Positions 23,274 through 34,022 of a stretch of DNA of 64,000 nucleotides are shown in pieces. Every line of letters starts with the position of its first letter. The stretch's first letter is position 1. Below the pieces are notes generated by a model, which was not told the DNA's origin, did not search any database, and was given only the letters and a program-made list of their open reading frames with translations. Source of the stretch: Clonostachys chloroleuca (lineage: Eukaryota > Ascomycota > Sordariomycetes > Hypocreales > Bionectriaceae); contig JBANAY010000003.1 in the NCBI GenBank assembly GCA_037952775.1, positions 28,458,001 to 28,522,000 of the forward strand. The letters are read 5' to 3'. The translations under genes and the position numbers were made by a program.

Positions 23274-25563
23274 GATGAAATGAGGGAAAAAGTAACGGTT
23301 GGCGGTGATGAGTGTTTTGCAGCTGGTTGAAAGGTTGAAGGAGCTGCTTTGTGTAGTTTCGAATCTCAAGTTGATCAAGGAAAGAGGGCTTTATATACCC
23401 ATTTCATCACCTCTCTCTATCTTCTTGGCTTGCCTTGTTCTCATCTTCTACACCGAAGCTCAAAATAGAAGATCAGAAGGGTGTCAGATGGGGAAATTGG
23501 AATCATCTGGGCCTATTCGACCAGAACTGACGTCCCCAGGATACCCAATCCTTCGCGCTCGGCAGCTGGATGTCTCGGCTACACCATGTCCGAACCCCAA
23601 CACGGCTGTTAAGGAGTCCGATACGCAATACGTAATACGGCATCGCGTTCACACGAGTGCCGCGACCCCTGTTGCAAACAAGGTGAGTTAGGGTCATCCA
23701 GCCCCTTGGCTCCCCAGGTGTCCATTGTCAGCAAAATGCGGACCTGGAGGCCCTTGTGCACTGAGCGCTGAGCGAGAGGACCTGCTAGGCAGCCACAAAC
23801 AAGGGAACTCGGCAATTAGGATCGGGGAGGGCTTTGCTGCACAATGTCCTGGTCCGGTCCTTCGATATTTATCGTAGCTTGATCTGCTGATGAACCAGCT
23901 GACTGGCTCACCGCTGTCCGCTGTCCGCTGCCTCTTCTTCACAGGTGGCTGGAATGTTGCAAAAGGTAGCGGCTAGTTGTGAATAGATTCTTGATAGTGT
24001 TGGCGGAAAGTGCCGGCAGCTCTGTGTTTGAGACAGGGGGATCGATCCATTGGGGTCAGACTACTCCGTATTCGACGTGGATATAGCGGCGACGATTAGT
24101 GCTTACGAGGTCTTTCAGTCTTCCATGTGTATGTGGATAAGGACCTGCACCTTTAGAGAAAACCTCAGAAGGTCCCCATAGTTCATCTCAAAAGCCCGAT
24201 CTCGAAACATGTCCAAGTGGCGGGGCACAACGTCTGTTAACCTATGCTAGCCTAGCTCCCTAAGAATTCCTTGCCTGGCTAGGCCTCTGTAATAATAGAT
24301 GTAATGCCATGGCTAAAATTCTCTCCTCTGAGCGCCACATGGCTATGGACCAAACAATCCTAGCAAGACTGAGCACTCACATGGATAGCTATGGATATGC
24401 TTGGTCCGGTAGTTGTCGGCAGTTTTCCCACGCGCTCGCATTATAATAACAAGCTATACTCGCTTCTTCACATGCACACACTCCAGCACTGAGCCTTATC
24501 CAACAATAAGTTATTGTATATGCTTGCTGGGCACTCGCCATAGCATAAGGTAAGACTTTAATGACCTTCTAGCCACAGTAGCTAACTCGTGCTAGCGCTC
24601 ACCAGTGATAACGGTCATAATCATGGGTGTAAGCCTCGTCATTGATCCTTGCCAGTCTTCGTCATCTAGTTCGCCGAAATCTAGTACGTAGGATTCATTA
24701 CCCGGTTTATTTCTAGAGCTCTAGGCTTGAGAAAACTTAAGAAAAGGACAGGAGGCTAGAGGAAAACCTTGCGCTTGAGATCCAGGATGATTGGATCCTG
24801 GGTTCTTCTACTAACTCTTCTCGAAATATACGTTCAACAAAGGATTTTGTGGGCATGCGAACCAAATTGGCACGGCTTTTGCCTTCATCATTGCAACTGG
24901 AAGGCGAATCACTGGAAGGAAATTAAGGCCAAGGCCTGCCATCAACTAACCGAAATTCATGTTCGGACTCCAGCCTATCACACGATGCTTCCCCCCAAAG
25001 GGTTGGAAGTACCATATAAGCTTTGGGCATTTCATTATCGAATGAGGTAAGAGTCATGAGATTTATCTGGATAAATTTTCTCCAATACCAAAGCGACTAC
25101 TACATTGGAATCGGTCAATGGGACCCTCAACAGAACTGGGGCAATCGGCCCGCATCAATGGCTAGAGTTGCAAGACCACCTCCTGGTCGAAGATGATTAG
25201 GTAGAAGGGAAGAGGACGCAGGGTTAGACGCTGCTCTTTGTAGATTGGAAGTTGAGGCAGACCTCCCAGCACATCCCTTATTCATCGTGCCCGTTGTGCA
25301 TGCCATCGCCGTAGTCAACCAAGGTGTAGTTCGGGAACCACAAAAGGAGTTGATGTCTCCATCTCGGCGTACTTGTATAAGCCACCGTGCCTAAAGTCAC
25401 AAGGTAGTCTCATTTGAAATTCACTGCGTTAGCCCAGAAAGTTGCTGGGTGCAGTGATATCTCGTGGTATTGCAACGTGCGGTTCAATAATGAGCAACGA
25501 GTATATTGCCTTCAATACATAAATATTTTGTTCTAATATGCAAATTAATTCCACCACTACCAT
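23274..25563. other. gene-poor stretch
   Basis: About 2.3 kb. It holds the secreted-protein promoter (TATA at 23391-23398). A frame at 24769-25050 has no ATG at its beginning; from an internal ATG (24787) it reads MIGSWVLLLTLLEIYV and a Cys/Trp-rich tail, which might be a small gene but has no support. Stretches near 24230-24720 are AT-rich. Confidence 0.45.
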
Positions 25564-26985
25564 CTATTGCAATATATAGGAAATTGACTTCATTGATTGG
25601 AATTCCAGGATCTTGTTGCCGTCGGGACCATTCTGGCCCACAAACTTGCTATCCATCTCTCCCAGAAGCTCGCTTCCTCCCTTCTTCTTACTCTGGTTCC
25701 AGGTGAGCTCCTCAAAATAGGCAGCATCTTTATAATAAATGACTGGTACTTTAGACCCAGTGCTCCCCTTGGCATTGAGTGTTGCGTCAACGTAGCCCTC
25801 GTTCTTTTGTATCTTTGGGGCCAAATTTCTTTTCCTCGACAAGGAAATCATGTCTTTTGCCTGTGGCGGTATGTTCCTCAACCCCCTAGTTGTTGTATTT
25901 CTGGTATTTGACGCCGGCCACGTATTCGTGCGACATAAGCCCGCCAGTTTTCTCCTTAATCACATATGTAGTGTCCGGTTTGAGTTGTGCTCTTGGAACT
26001 GCTTACCTTTGCTGCATTACCATTGGGGGCTTTGGCTTTGGAACTTTTACTTTTCTGAACTTCTTTGGCAGTCTTCCTTCCTTGAGGAGCTTCTGCCTTC
26101 TGTACTGTCTTGGCTAGGGTCTTTCCGTCAGCAGCCATCCCCTTTGAGGCATTTCCTTTCTAAGTCTTCGCCTTCGAAGCTTTGCTCTTTTGAGCTTTGG
26201 TGTTTGAACTCTTGCTATTCTGTGCTCCTCTACTAGCCGACTTCCCGTCCGAGGTCTTTGCTTTTGATGTTTTGGCCTTGGCCACTCCTTGAGCAGGAGG
26301 TTTCTTCTTTAACCCCTTGCTGGCGTTCTCGGGAGCAGCACCGCTCTTCCCTCCCTTCTTAGGGACGTTCGCCTTTTTATAACCAATAGCTTTTTTCTTT
26401 CCAGCCTTTACAGGTCCCTTCTTTGCAGCAGGGGTTTTTCTTAGATGCTGATCTCCTGTTAGGGGCGACAACTTTCTTATTCTTAGTAGCCTTCCCAGAG
26501 GCTGCTCCCTTCTTGTGGATGGCAGCCTTGGGTGTCTTCTTTCCAGCGGCAGTCTTCTTCTTTGTAGCCGGTGCATTTTTCTTCGCAGAAACGGGAGTCT
26601 TCTTCGTGGCCGGGGCTTTCTTCTTCGCGGCAGGAGCCTTCTTAGGAGCTGGGGTCTTCTTGGCTTGAGCAACAGCTTTCTTAGCTGCTGGAGCAGGAGC
26701 CTTCTAAGAAGCGGCAGGGCTTCGAACGTCTGAGGACAAGATTGAGTCGGGATTCGGGGTAGCATCGCGGCGAGCTGTGTTGTGGTGGTACACTGAAGGC
26801 TCGGGGTGCCTTTCCCAGATATTCTTGTCGGCAAACTGGTGTCTTATGGTCAGTTTCAAGGTGTCGTCGGTACTGCGTTGATCATAGTCTAGGGTGTCCT
26901 CTGCCCTGGCCCGGAATGCAGTCAGGAGAAAGGAAGCATCAGTAGTTTCATCTTCGTGGTTTTGGTGTTAGCCAGTGACAGGAAT
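25564..26985 (-). pseudogene. lysine/alanine-rich histone H1-like gene, broken
   Basis: The minus strand encodes a very basic low-complexity protein: PAAKKKAPATKKTPVSAKK, then GPVKAGKKKAIGYKK, then KAKTSKAKTSDGKSASRG, resembling histone H1/HC-type tails or a nuclear scaffold protein. An acidic non-repetitive segment precedes it (DYDQRSTDDTLKLTIRHQF). Breaks: TAG at 26704-26706, one extra base in the T5 run at 26435-26439 (A5 in coding sense; removing one restores SASKKTPAAKKG), and TAG at 26160-26162 followed in the same frame by KGNASKGMAADGKTL. Further down a frame with KIQKNEGYVDATLNAKG and YFEELTWNQSKKKGG looks like a C-terminal exon. Both TAG codons could be splice acceptors (TTAG), so part of the damage may be unrecognised introns. 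The true start was not found. Confidence 0.5.
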
Positions 26986-27408
26986 CGGAGCACTGGAAAA
27001 GATAATACAAAGGAGAAATCAATAAAACACATGCAGAAACAGAAACAGAAAATAAACAAGGGAAAGAAGTTGTTGAAAGAGACGAAGAAGTGAATGGGCG
27101 GAATATTTGGGATAGAGAGAAGGCTCCCGCTATGTCACCGCTTCAACAAATGCGTGGGGCGGCACAAAACGACAGGGGCCAAGACCCTTGTGCAGACGGC
27201 GAGATCTGTACTATTTGGGCCTGCCAAACTGGTTCATGGTGCTACGGGGCCTGAAGCAATCACTCATCCTCCTCCATATTATAACAGAAACCTCATACGC
27301 CATCATCCGCATCCAGCAGTCAGTCAACACGCGGCTTCAAGTTGCGTACGCTTTTGCCAATCTCGGTCCATCTCTCTCCCTCCCCCTTTCCCTCTCCACC
27401 TCATCACC
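26986..27408. other. promoter region of the 27409 gene
   Basis: About 420 bases between the broken lysine-rich gene and the next plus-strand gene. It ends in a CT-rich tract (27363-27400) typical of fungal promoters. An upstream open frame reaches from 27094 but is not needed. Confidence 0.45.
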
Positions 27409-28610
27409 ATGCCTTCCCTCAAAGATGCCCTCCACAGTTACAAACAGCGCATCACCACTGCCCTCTCTTCATCGCCGGCCGCAGACGGCTCGGCTCCGGC
27501 GCCCAGGACGGGGCAGACCGGATGGCTGGAAACCAGCACCCACGACTCTGTCCTCTCGGAATTCACCCATTTCCTCGAAAAGGGCAGCCCTAAAGGAGTT
27601 CCACCTATCTTCAACAAGAAGGAACTGAAAACTCTGAAGAAAATATTCACTGCGTATGCCAACTCAGACAATTGTAAAGTCCCCCTCTTCGTCCCCTCGT
27701 CTAAAGGGAACCAGAACTAATCTATACTCGACACTCAGCCTGGAACCAAAAATCACTAGAGTCCTACCTCATCACGCAGGTCCCTCAAAATGGGGACTTC
27801 AAGACACTCTTGACCGCGTCTCTGCCGTCTCTCTGGGCATTGACTACCTACTTCTCCCACTGGCCATTCAATACTGCCGCATCTACCCCGATCACCAGCT
27901 TAACATTCCCGGCCTTCACGCGTGCCATCGCCTTCCTAAGCGGGAGGCACTACCTGATGTTCACCGCCTGGGGTCACCAAGACAGTAGTTTCAACCGCAC
28001 CACAGATCAGCCAGTCCTAGAGTACATCTTCCGGGCACTAGCCACTTCCCGGCAGGCAGAGCAGAAATCCAGCTCGTCCACACAGAGGGGAGACGCCCAG
28101 ACATCACTGCAACGCGATATACTTGATGTTCTGAGCGTAGCCCAACCACTCAGGGACCGCAACGCAAAGGCTCTCAACCGCACTGAGCTGACGCTTGCAG
28201 CGGACAGGCTCTCCCCTCCAGCTCCGCCGGAACTGTCCGATCTCAGCATCCCAGCCACCAGCGTGCTCGTCCCGCTTCTCGATCTCTCCATAGCACTTCT
28301 CCAGAAAACCAGCGAGTTCGACGGTACTCCCTTCCCCAGCACACTCAAGGCAAAACTTGAAACTGCTCGGACGGAGGTACAAGGGGAGGACGAGGTGTCG
28401 TTTGACACGTACACAAAATTGCTAGATAGCGAGGAGTGGGCAGAGAATCAGAACAGCGTTTACACTCTCTACGACGCCATTGCTGTCCTTTTCAATACAT
28501 TTCCCAATCCGGAGAGCTTGAAGACCGGCAAGACGGTCAACTGGGTTTCCGGGGAGGAGGAGCCCCTATATCTGGGTTCGTTGCGAAGTCTGGGGTCAAC
28601 CTGGACATAG
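27409..28610 (+). CDS. hypothetical protein, not recognised
   Basis: About 378 residues. ATG 27409 has a CACC context; exon 1 to 27673 (GTAAAG donor), exon 2 from 27739 (CTCAG acceptor) to 28610, phase 1, giving NSDNSWNQKSLESYLITQV across the junction. Soluble and mixed helix content, no signal peptide and no certain membrane span. Recognisable stretches are LSEFTHFLEKGSPKGVPPI near residue 55, FSHWPFNTAAS near 130, and a C-terminal WVSGEEEPLYLGSLRSLG. Good codon-level continuity and a TC-rich promoter support a real gene. The length and absence of low-complexity suggest a conserved fungal protein; I cannot name the family and propose no function. Confidence 0.75.
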
Positions 28611-29082
28611 GGAGTTAAGAACGCGTGTCCTGTGTATTCATTTCATCTCTTTGTGTTCATTTGCCAGCTATTTAGATTTTTGTTTAGCTTCAATTCCAGC
28701 CCTACTGGGGTTATTCCCAGAAAAGGGCGATTAAGCCTGTGCCAAAGCCGCCTTCTGACTCTGTATGTCCCAGTTTACGTAGGGTGAAGCCTCAAAACAA
28801 ATCCGAGCGTCTGCGAGATGTGGTTACTAGATGCTAAAAATGGAAAATTTAGAAATTCCTCATCTACGACCTAAAATATTTGCATTCATAATGTTAACAT
28901 ACCCTCAATCAACTGATGCGGGTGTCCAGGGCCAATTGGTTGTGGTGTGCGTGCTCCACAGGCGAGATGTAGCCAGAAACCACAGTTCCAATTACGTTGA
29001 AACTTGGGCTCACATACAGATTATCTCATGTGGAAGGAATCAGAGGGTATCACTCTTGTATTTAGGCAGGCTACGTAATAAA
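28611..29082. other. convergent 3' region
   Basis: About 470 bases between two convergent genes, AT-rich. No gene seen. Confidence 0.5.
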
Positions 29083-30702
29083 TCAGCTTCCTTTCCGCTC
29101 ATCGCTGGCCTCCTGCTCGTAGCCTCGAATCCCGCCGTCCAAAATGACGTTCTCGTTATTGTCTAAATCATCCTGGACCCTTCTCCATCCCGTCTTGCGC
29201 GATCTGCTGGCTCCTTCTGCCTCTGGCCCCTTCCCCTTGGCGTCAAACACCGGCTTGATCAGAGACCCCAGCAACGGGTTGCCGCTGAACGCTCCTCCGC
29301 TGCGAGCTCCGCCGTTCCCGGTCGCGCTTGTGAGTACGCCAGTCGTGTCGTCCTCGCTCTCGGGCGTCACCGGCCGCTCCACGGCAGCCATCTTGCGCAC
29401 CACCTTACCCCCGACCAGGTCGATGCTCAGGACCTGCTGCCGCTTCTCGTAATCGGGCCTGGCGTTCCACTCCATCTCCCGCAGAATTTTCTGCTGCCGC
29501 TTCAGTTCCCTCGCACGCTCCTCCGGGCTCGCCCACATGCTCCCCCCGGACCCAGACACCGCGCCGCTCACGTCAAAGTCGGACGCCTCGTCGTCCCTCA
29601 CCGTTGTCCGGCGGGCGTTCTGCGCCTGGAAGCCAAGCAGCTTGTCACGGTGCTCCTTCGCCTTGGCCTCAGCCTCGGCGAGTGTAGGATCCGTAGAGAC
29701 GTAGGCCCCCCGAGCTTTGTTCCCGGAGAAGGGCGCAGGTGTTTTGGACACGTCTGCCTTGCGGTTCGCCCTGGCATCCGCCGCCATGCGCTCCTTTGCC
29801 CGCTCGTCCTTGAGCTCCCTCATCATCGCCTCGACGTCGTCCTTCTTGAGCAGCGGCGTGCCGCAGAACGTGCACGGCCCGAGCCCTTCCTTCATGCAGA
29901 TGACCTTGCCGCACGAGAGGCAGTTGGGCGCCGCACTCTGCAGGGGGTGTCTCGTGGCCACGCAGTTGCACTTCCGGGCTTTGGGGTTATCTAGCGTCGG
30001 GTTTGTTGTGATCTCGAGGGCTCGGATGGCAGCGTCTAGGTCGTTGAGGGCCGTGGACTGTCCAGCCATGGGCGTGCCGCCCGAGATGGCCACCTTGGTC
30101 GCGCCCCCGGACACCTTGAGGTTGGGTTTGCCCTTGGCCTTCGGGGGCCCGTCGGATATCAGGTACCCAGAGGAGGCATGTGCTTTAGACTCCCTCTGGG
30201 GCGCCTGCTTCGGGGCGGGCGGCGGCTTCTGCGCGGGTGCGGGATTCGGGGTCGTCGATCTCGAGACATCGTTGCTGCCCGGGGCGCTGGGCGTCCTCTG
30301 CGATTGCGGGATGTAGTCGAGGTCGCCGAGGTTTTTCTTTGTATATACAGTGCCCGACGGGGCGGCAAAGTCCTGGACCTTGCGGGGTGCTAGCTCGTGG
30401 ATGTTTACCTTCTTCTTCTTCTGGGGTTTTCTCATCGACTTGGGAACGGCGTCGATTGCTTCGGACGATGATGATGGGCCGGGGGTGGCAGAGAGGCCTG
30501 GCTGCGCTGGCTTCGCAGGCTTGCTGTCCCCGCGTCGGGAATTGAAGGAGGAGATGAAGTCGATGGCTAGCGGTGAGTCGCCGAGGAGATTGCTGAAGTG
30601 CGATACAGCTTCTGGCTTGGACAAGGTGGAAGCATAGTCGAGGACCTGCTGGAGCTCGTCGTCGGGGAGTGGCAGCAGCTGCGACAGCTGAGCAAGAGAC
30701 AT
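29083..30702 (-). CDS. ASC-1/TRIP4-type zinc finger protein (Rqt4-like)
   Basis: Single exon, 539 residues, ATG at 30702. The N terminus (SQLLPLPDDELQQVLDYAST) fits the short helical segment found in this family. A C2HC5 zinc finger lies at about residues 244-283: KCNCVATRH, APNCLSCGKVICMKEG, GPCTFCGTPL. It is followed by a charged coiled-coil region (MMRELKDERAKERMAADAR) and an Arg/Trp tail. In animals TRIP4/ASC-1 is part of the ASCC complex, and yeast Rqt4 is part of the ribosome quality-control trigger complex that splits collided ribosomes; the fungal copy most likely does the latter with Slh1 and Cue3. The family assignment rests on the zinc finger and domain order; the long Pro/Ala-rich linker at 60-200 is not conserved in general. 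Confidence 0.88.
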   Translation of the reverse strand: MSLAQLSQLLPLPDDELQQVLDYASTLSKPEAVSHFSNLLGDSPLAIDFISSFNSRRGDSKPAKPAQPGLSATPGPSSSSEAIDAVPKSMRKPQKKKKVNIHELAPRKVQDFAAPSGTVYTKKNLGDLDYIPQSQRTPSAPGSNDVSRSTTPNPAPAQKPPPAPKQAPQRESKAHASSGYLISDGPPKAKGKPNLKVSGGATKVAISGGTPMAGQSTALNDLDAAIRALEITTNPTLDNPKARKCNCVATRHPLQSAAPNCLSCGKVICMKEGLGPCTFCGTPLLKKDDVEAMMRELKDERAKERMAADARANRKADVSKTPAPFSGNKARGAYVSTDPTLAEAEAKAKEHRDKLLGFQAQNARRTTVRDDEASDFDVSGAVSGSGGSMWASPEERARELKRQQKILREMEWNARPDYEKRQQVLSIDLVGGKVVRKMAAVERPVTPESEDDTTGVLTSATGNGGARSGGAFSGNPLLGSLIKPVFDAKGKGPEAEGASRSRKTGWRRVQDDLDNNENVILDGGIRGYEQEASDERKGS

Positions 30703-32153
30703 ATTGAAGGCGGAAGGCTGTTCAGAGCTAAGAAACAATTGTCTGGCCCAGAATATATTCGTTTCGTTTCGTAGGAACGCGAGAAACTGGACCAAATATC
30801 ATTTCTTAAATATCGAGTATCTAATGTTCAAGATCAGTCATACCGAATCGATCAAAGTTCCCCAAAATTGCCCCGCCACACCCCACTCGGCTACCCTACA
30901 CCCGAGCATCCTCAGCAAAATACCAAACAATGAGCGTGCAGAGTCAAGCTTCTATCTTGGAGAACCTGAAAATACTAGCGGACGGCTAGGGATAGTATTT
31001 TAGAAGAAGATTGACTTAAGTGGTGCGCAAAGCAACTGTGTTGCTCTGACAAGGCTCATGGGCAATAAAACATGAGGCAAGCCAGAAAAGAGCTGAGATG
31101 TCATCAACCAAGGGAAAACCATGGTCCCACCTCGCGGCATCCAGCAAGGATATCGGAACAAAATAGCTTCAAAGCTGGCATTAGGATGGCACTCTAACAT
31201 GCCATTGGGTGTGATGATACCACCATGTGAGGCACGATGGTTGGATCGGGTGCTGCATATGTAGGCCATTCATGTACGAAGCCCAGGCGACCGCATCCGT
31301 ATGCCCTAGTCTGCGGGGTAATTGAAGCTGCCCAGACTTTCATTGTCCATCCAGCAAGTAGCTACATGCAGCTAGTCGTTCTCGATCCGTGGGAGGCATC
31401 ATCTGGGAACCGGCCTGGAGTCTCGGGCAGTTCGGCGGACTAACGGAAGAGCCAGTGTTATCAATCTGCACACCTTTCTGTGCTCACCGACCCTCAAAGA
31501 CGGGGTGAATGCAGATCAACAAGGGCCAAGGATTGGAGCATGTGCCTGTGTGTGCAGAGCTTGCCAGACGAATCCCGACCACGCCGAAGGTGCGCACAGC
31601 TGTTCTTTTCCACCGCATCCGCCTCTACCAGATGCTAGACTGGCCCAAGCCCACCTCTGGGGTTTATCGAGGGAACATTGCATTGACACAATTGACCAGG
31701 GCACTTGTGTAATTGCAATAGCATCCGGAACGACCGTAGCGGCAGATGAATGATGCGCTGAACTCGCCCAAACCGCCGTTTACCCGCTACATCCCGAGTT
31801 ACTACCGGGCCGGTTTGTGCCCCAACAGCCAGAATACAGCGCTCTCAATACCCACAAAATCTCACCCAGCACACCCACTGCCAGTAAAGTACCAGGCAGA
31901 TCACAGGGCTCCATTAGCAGCACGTACAGCAGTCTGGCGCTAAGATGCAGCCGGCCACTCATGCGACGTCGCCGCACCGCCGTTTTCTTTTCCCGCCCCC
32001 GGTGAATGTGTCTGTCTGTCTGTCTGTTTGTGTCGACGCTAATAAAACCACGCACTCTTCCTCTTCTCCCTTCCTCCCTCTCTCTAGATACCCTCTCACC
32101 CTGCACCATCTCTCCATCCCCATCCCGCCTCGTCTCCCACCACAACCGCCAAA
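30703..32153. promoter_or_regulatory. intergenic region with malate dehydrogenase promoter
   Basis: About 1.45 kb between divergent genes. It includes a short TCTG repeat at about 32010-32027 and a strong pyrimidine tract at 32058-32130 directly before the malate dehydrogenase ATG, as in highly expressed fungal genes. Open frames at 31237-31943 have no recognisable features. No other gene seen. Confidence 0.55.
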
Positions 32154-33384
32154 ATGTTCATGGCTTCTCGCATCCAGCGCCGGGCTTTCTCCGCCTCGGC
32201 TCGCCAGGTTAGTTTACCCCGGATCAAGTTCAATTGACCTTCATTTCCCCCAGAAATTTCCATCTAGCCTTGCCGCCTAGCTCCCAATTGCCTCGTCGCA
32301 GCCCCTCCCCGCCCTCAATTCCATCCATCTTCGCACCACGGACAATGCCACTGACATCTTCTGCAACAGCTCTCCAAGGTCACCGTCCTCGGTGCCGCCG
32401 GTGGCATTGGCCAGCCTCTTTCCCTGCTCCTGAAGCTCAACCCCAAGGTCACCGATCTCGCTCTCTACGACATCCGTGGCGGACCTGGTACGTTTTCCCC
32501 CCAATGCCTTGAATTCACGACAACCAGCTGCTAACCGCCACACAGGTGTTGCCGCTGATCTCTCCCACATCAACACCAAGTCCACCGTCAAGGGCTACGA
32601 GCCCACCCCCGAGGGTCTCTCCGCCGCCGTCAAGGGCGCCGAGGTCGTCCTTATCCCCGCCGGCGTCCCCCGCAAGCCCGGCATGACCCGCGACGACCTC
32701 TTCAACACCAACGCCTCCATCGTTCGCGACCTCGCCAAGGCCGTCGCCAAGTCCGCCCCCGAGGCCAAGGTCCTCGTCATCGCCAACCCCGTCAACTCCA
32801 CCGTCCCCATCGTCCGTGAGGTCTTCAAGGCCCACGGCGTCTACAACCCCAAGACCCTCTTCGGCGTCACCACCCTCGACGTCGTCCGCGCCAGCCGCTT
32901 CGTCTCCGAGGTCAAGGGCACCGATCCCAAGGACGAGGAGATCACCGTCGTTGGCGGCCACTCGGGCGTCACCATCGTGCCCCTCTTCAGCCAGAGCAAC
33001 CACCCCGACCTGAGCTCCAACGCCGAGATCATCAAGCGCGTCCAGTTCGGCGGCGACGAGGTCGTCAAGGCCAAGGACGGCGCCGGCTCCGCCACTCTCT
33101 CCATGGCCCAGGCCGGCGCCCGCATGGCCGACTCGGTCCTCCGCGCCGTCGGCGGCGAGAAGGGCGTCGTCGAGCCCTCCTTCGTTGAGTCGCCCCTCTA
33201 CAAGGACCAGGGCATCGACTTCTTCTCCTCCAAGGTCGAGCTCGGCCCCGAGGGCGTCGCCAAGATCCACCCCGTCGGCCAGGTCGACGCCAACGAGACC
33301 GCCCTCCTCGAGGCTGCCCTCAAGGACCTCAAGAAGAACATTGAGAAGGGCGTCGAGTTCGTCGCCAAGAACCCCGGCAACTAA
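32154..33384 (+). CDS. malate dehydrogenase, mitochondrial
   Basis: 336 residues from three exons (32154-32207, 32370-32487, 32546-33384). It oxidises malate to oxaloacetate with NAD+ in the citrate cycle. Exon 1 is an Arg/Ser/Ala targeting presequence ([17 protein letters not shown]). Exon 2 starts the NAD-binding fold with [11 protein letters not shown]. Substrate and catalytic residues are in [22 protein letters not shown] and [16 protein letters not shown] (catalytic His). The length and residues are typical of eukaryotic mitochondrial MDH. Codon use is extremely C-ending, unlike the accessory genes nearby, as expected of a highly expressed gene. The 162-base first intron just after the presequence is the longest clearly defined intron here. 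Confidence 0.98.
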
Positions 33385-34022
33385 GCTGCTGCTTTTTGTA
33401 TAATTGACCCTAGAAATTCCTGTCTTTTTTGATAGAACTTGGTCATTTGTAAACAGCTGATGATTTAAAGCAGCGTTGAGATGAACGACTGGGCTCCTCT
33501 TTGTCCGGAGGAGAAAAAATGGCGATGGTGCAGAAGGGTTCTGGTCGTTCTATTTTTTTTCTGCTCGTATACAGCTGCCATAGACTTGATTGGGTCTCTG
33601 TATCATAGGAAACGATTCGGACGAATAAAAATATATGAAAATACTTGGCGTTTTTGAACTGCGTGAGATTTATGCCACACATGCTGAGTTCCGCAGTGCC
33701 TACCTAGATTTGACTCACTGACATCAATCGATCAATTGCTTTGAAAAGTAGAGATGTTTCGGGCCAGGATCGGCCTCATTACATTTACAGCGTAGGTACA
33801 TAGACATCTAGTTACTCCCATTGCATCCGCCAGTGTGGTTGGACCTTCTTGCCCATTCATGCCGTCATCCACATTATTGAAAATCTCCCGTCTTTTTCTA
33901 TGTCGTAAATGGAAACAAAAAAAAAAAAAAAAAACACACAGTACGAAATCTCTTGGTGGCCGACAAGAGATCCCTTCTTGTACAGTAAAGTATAAAGCGC
34001 ACCTAGCCACCTCTAATTGCAT
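33385..34022. other. convergent 3' region, MDH / Spf1
   Basis: About 640 bases between convergent genes, AT-rich with likely poly(A) sites. Contains an uninterrupted A18 run. No gene seen. Confidence 0.6.
33917..33934. repeat. A18 homopolymer
   Basis: Eighteen A in a row between the 3' ends of the malate dehydrogenase and Spf1 genes. Length is likely to vary between strains or to be miscounted. Confidence 0.9.

Noticed and set aside
23609..23815. Possible tRNA or tRNA-derived element (frame text LAQRSVHKGLQVRI)
   Set aside because: No acceptable A box, B box or cloverleaf could be built on either strand.
24769..25050. Small Trp/Cys-rich ORF as a secreted protein
   Set aside because: The first codon is TTG; from the internal ATG the leader is only weakly signal-like and no other evidence exists.
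32515..33270. 251-codon minus-strand frame rich in Gly, Asp, Leu and Val
   Set aside because: Antisense shadow of malate dehydrogenase, caused by its C-ending codons.
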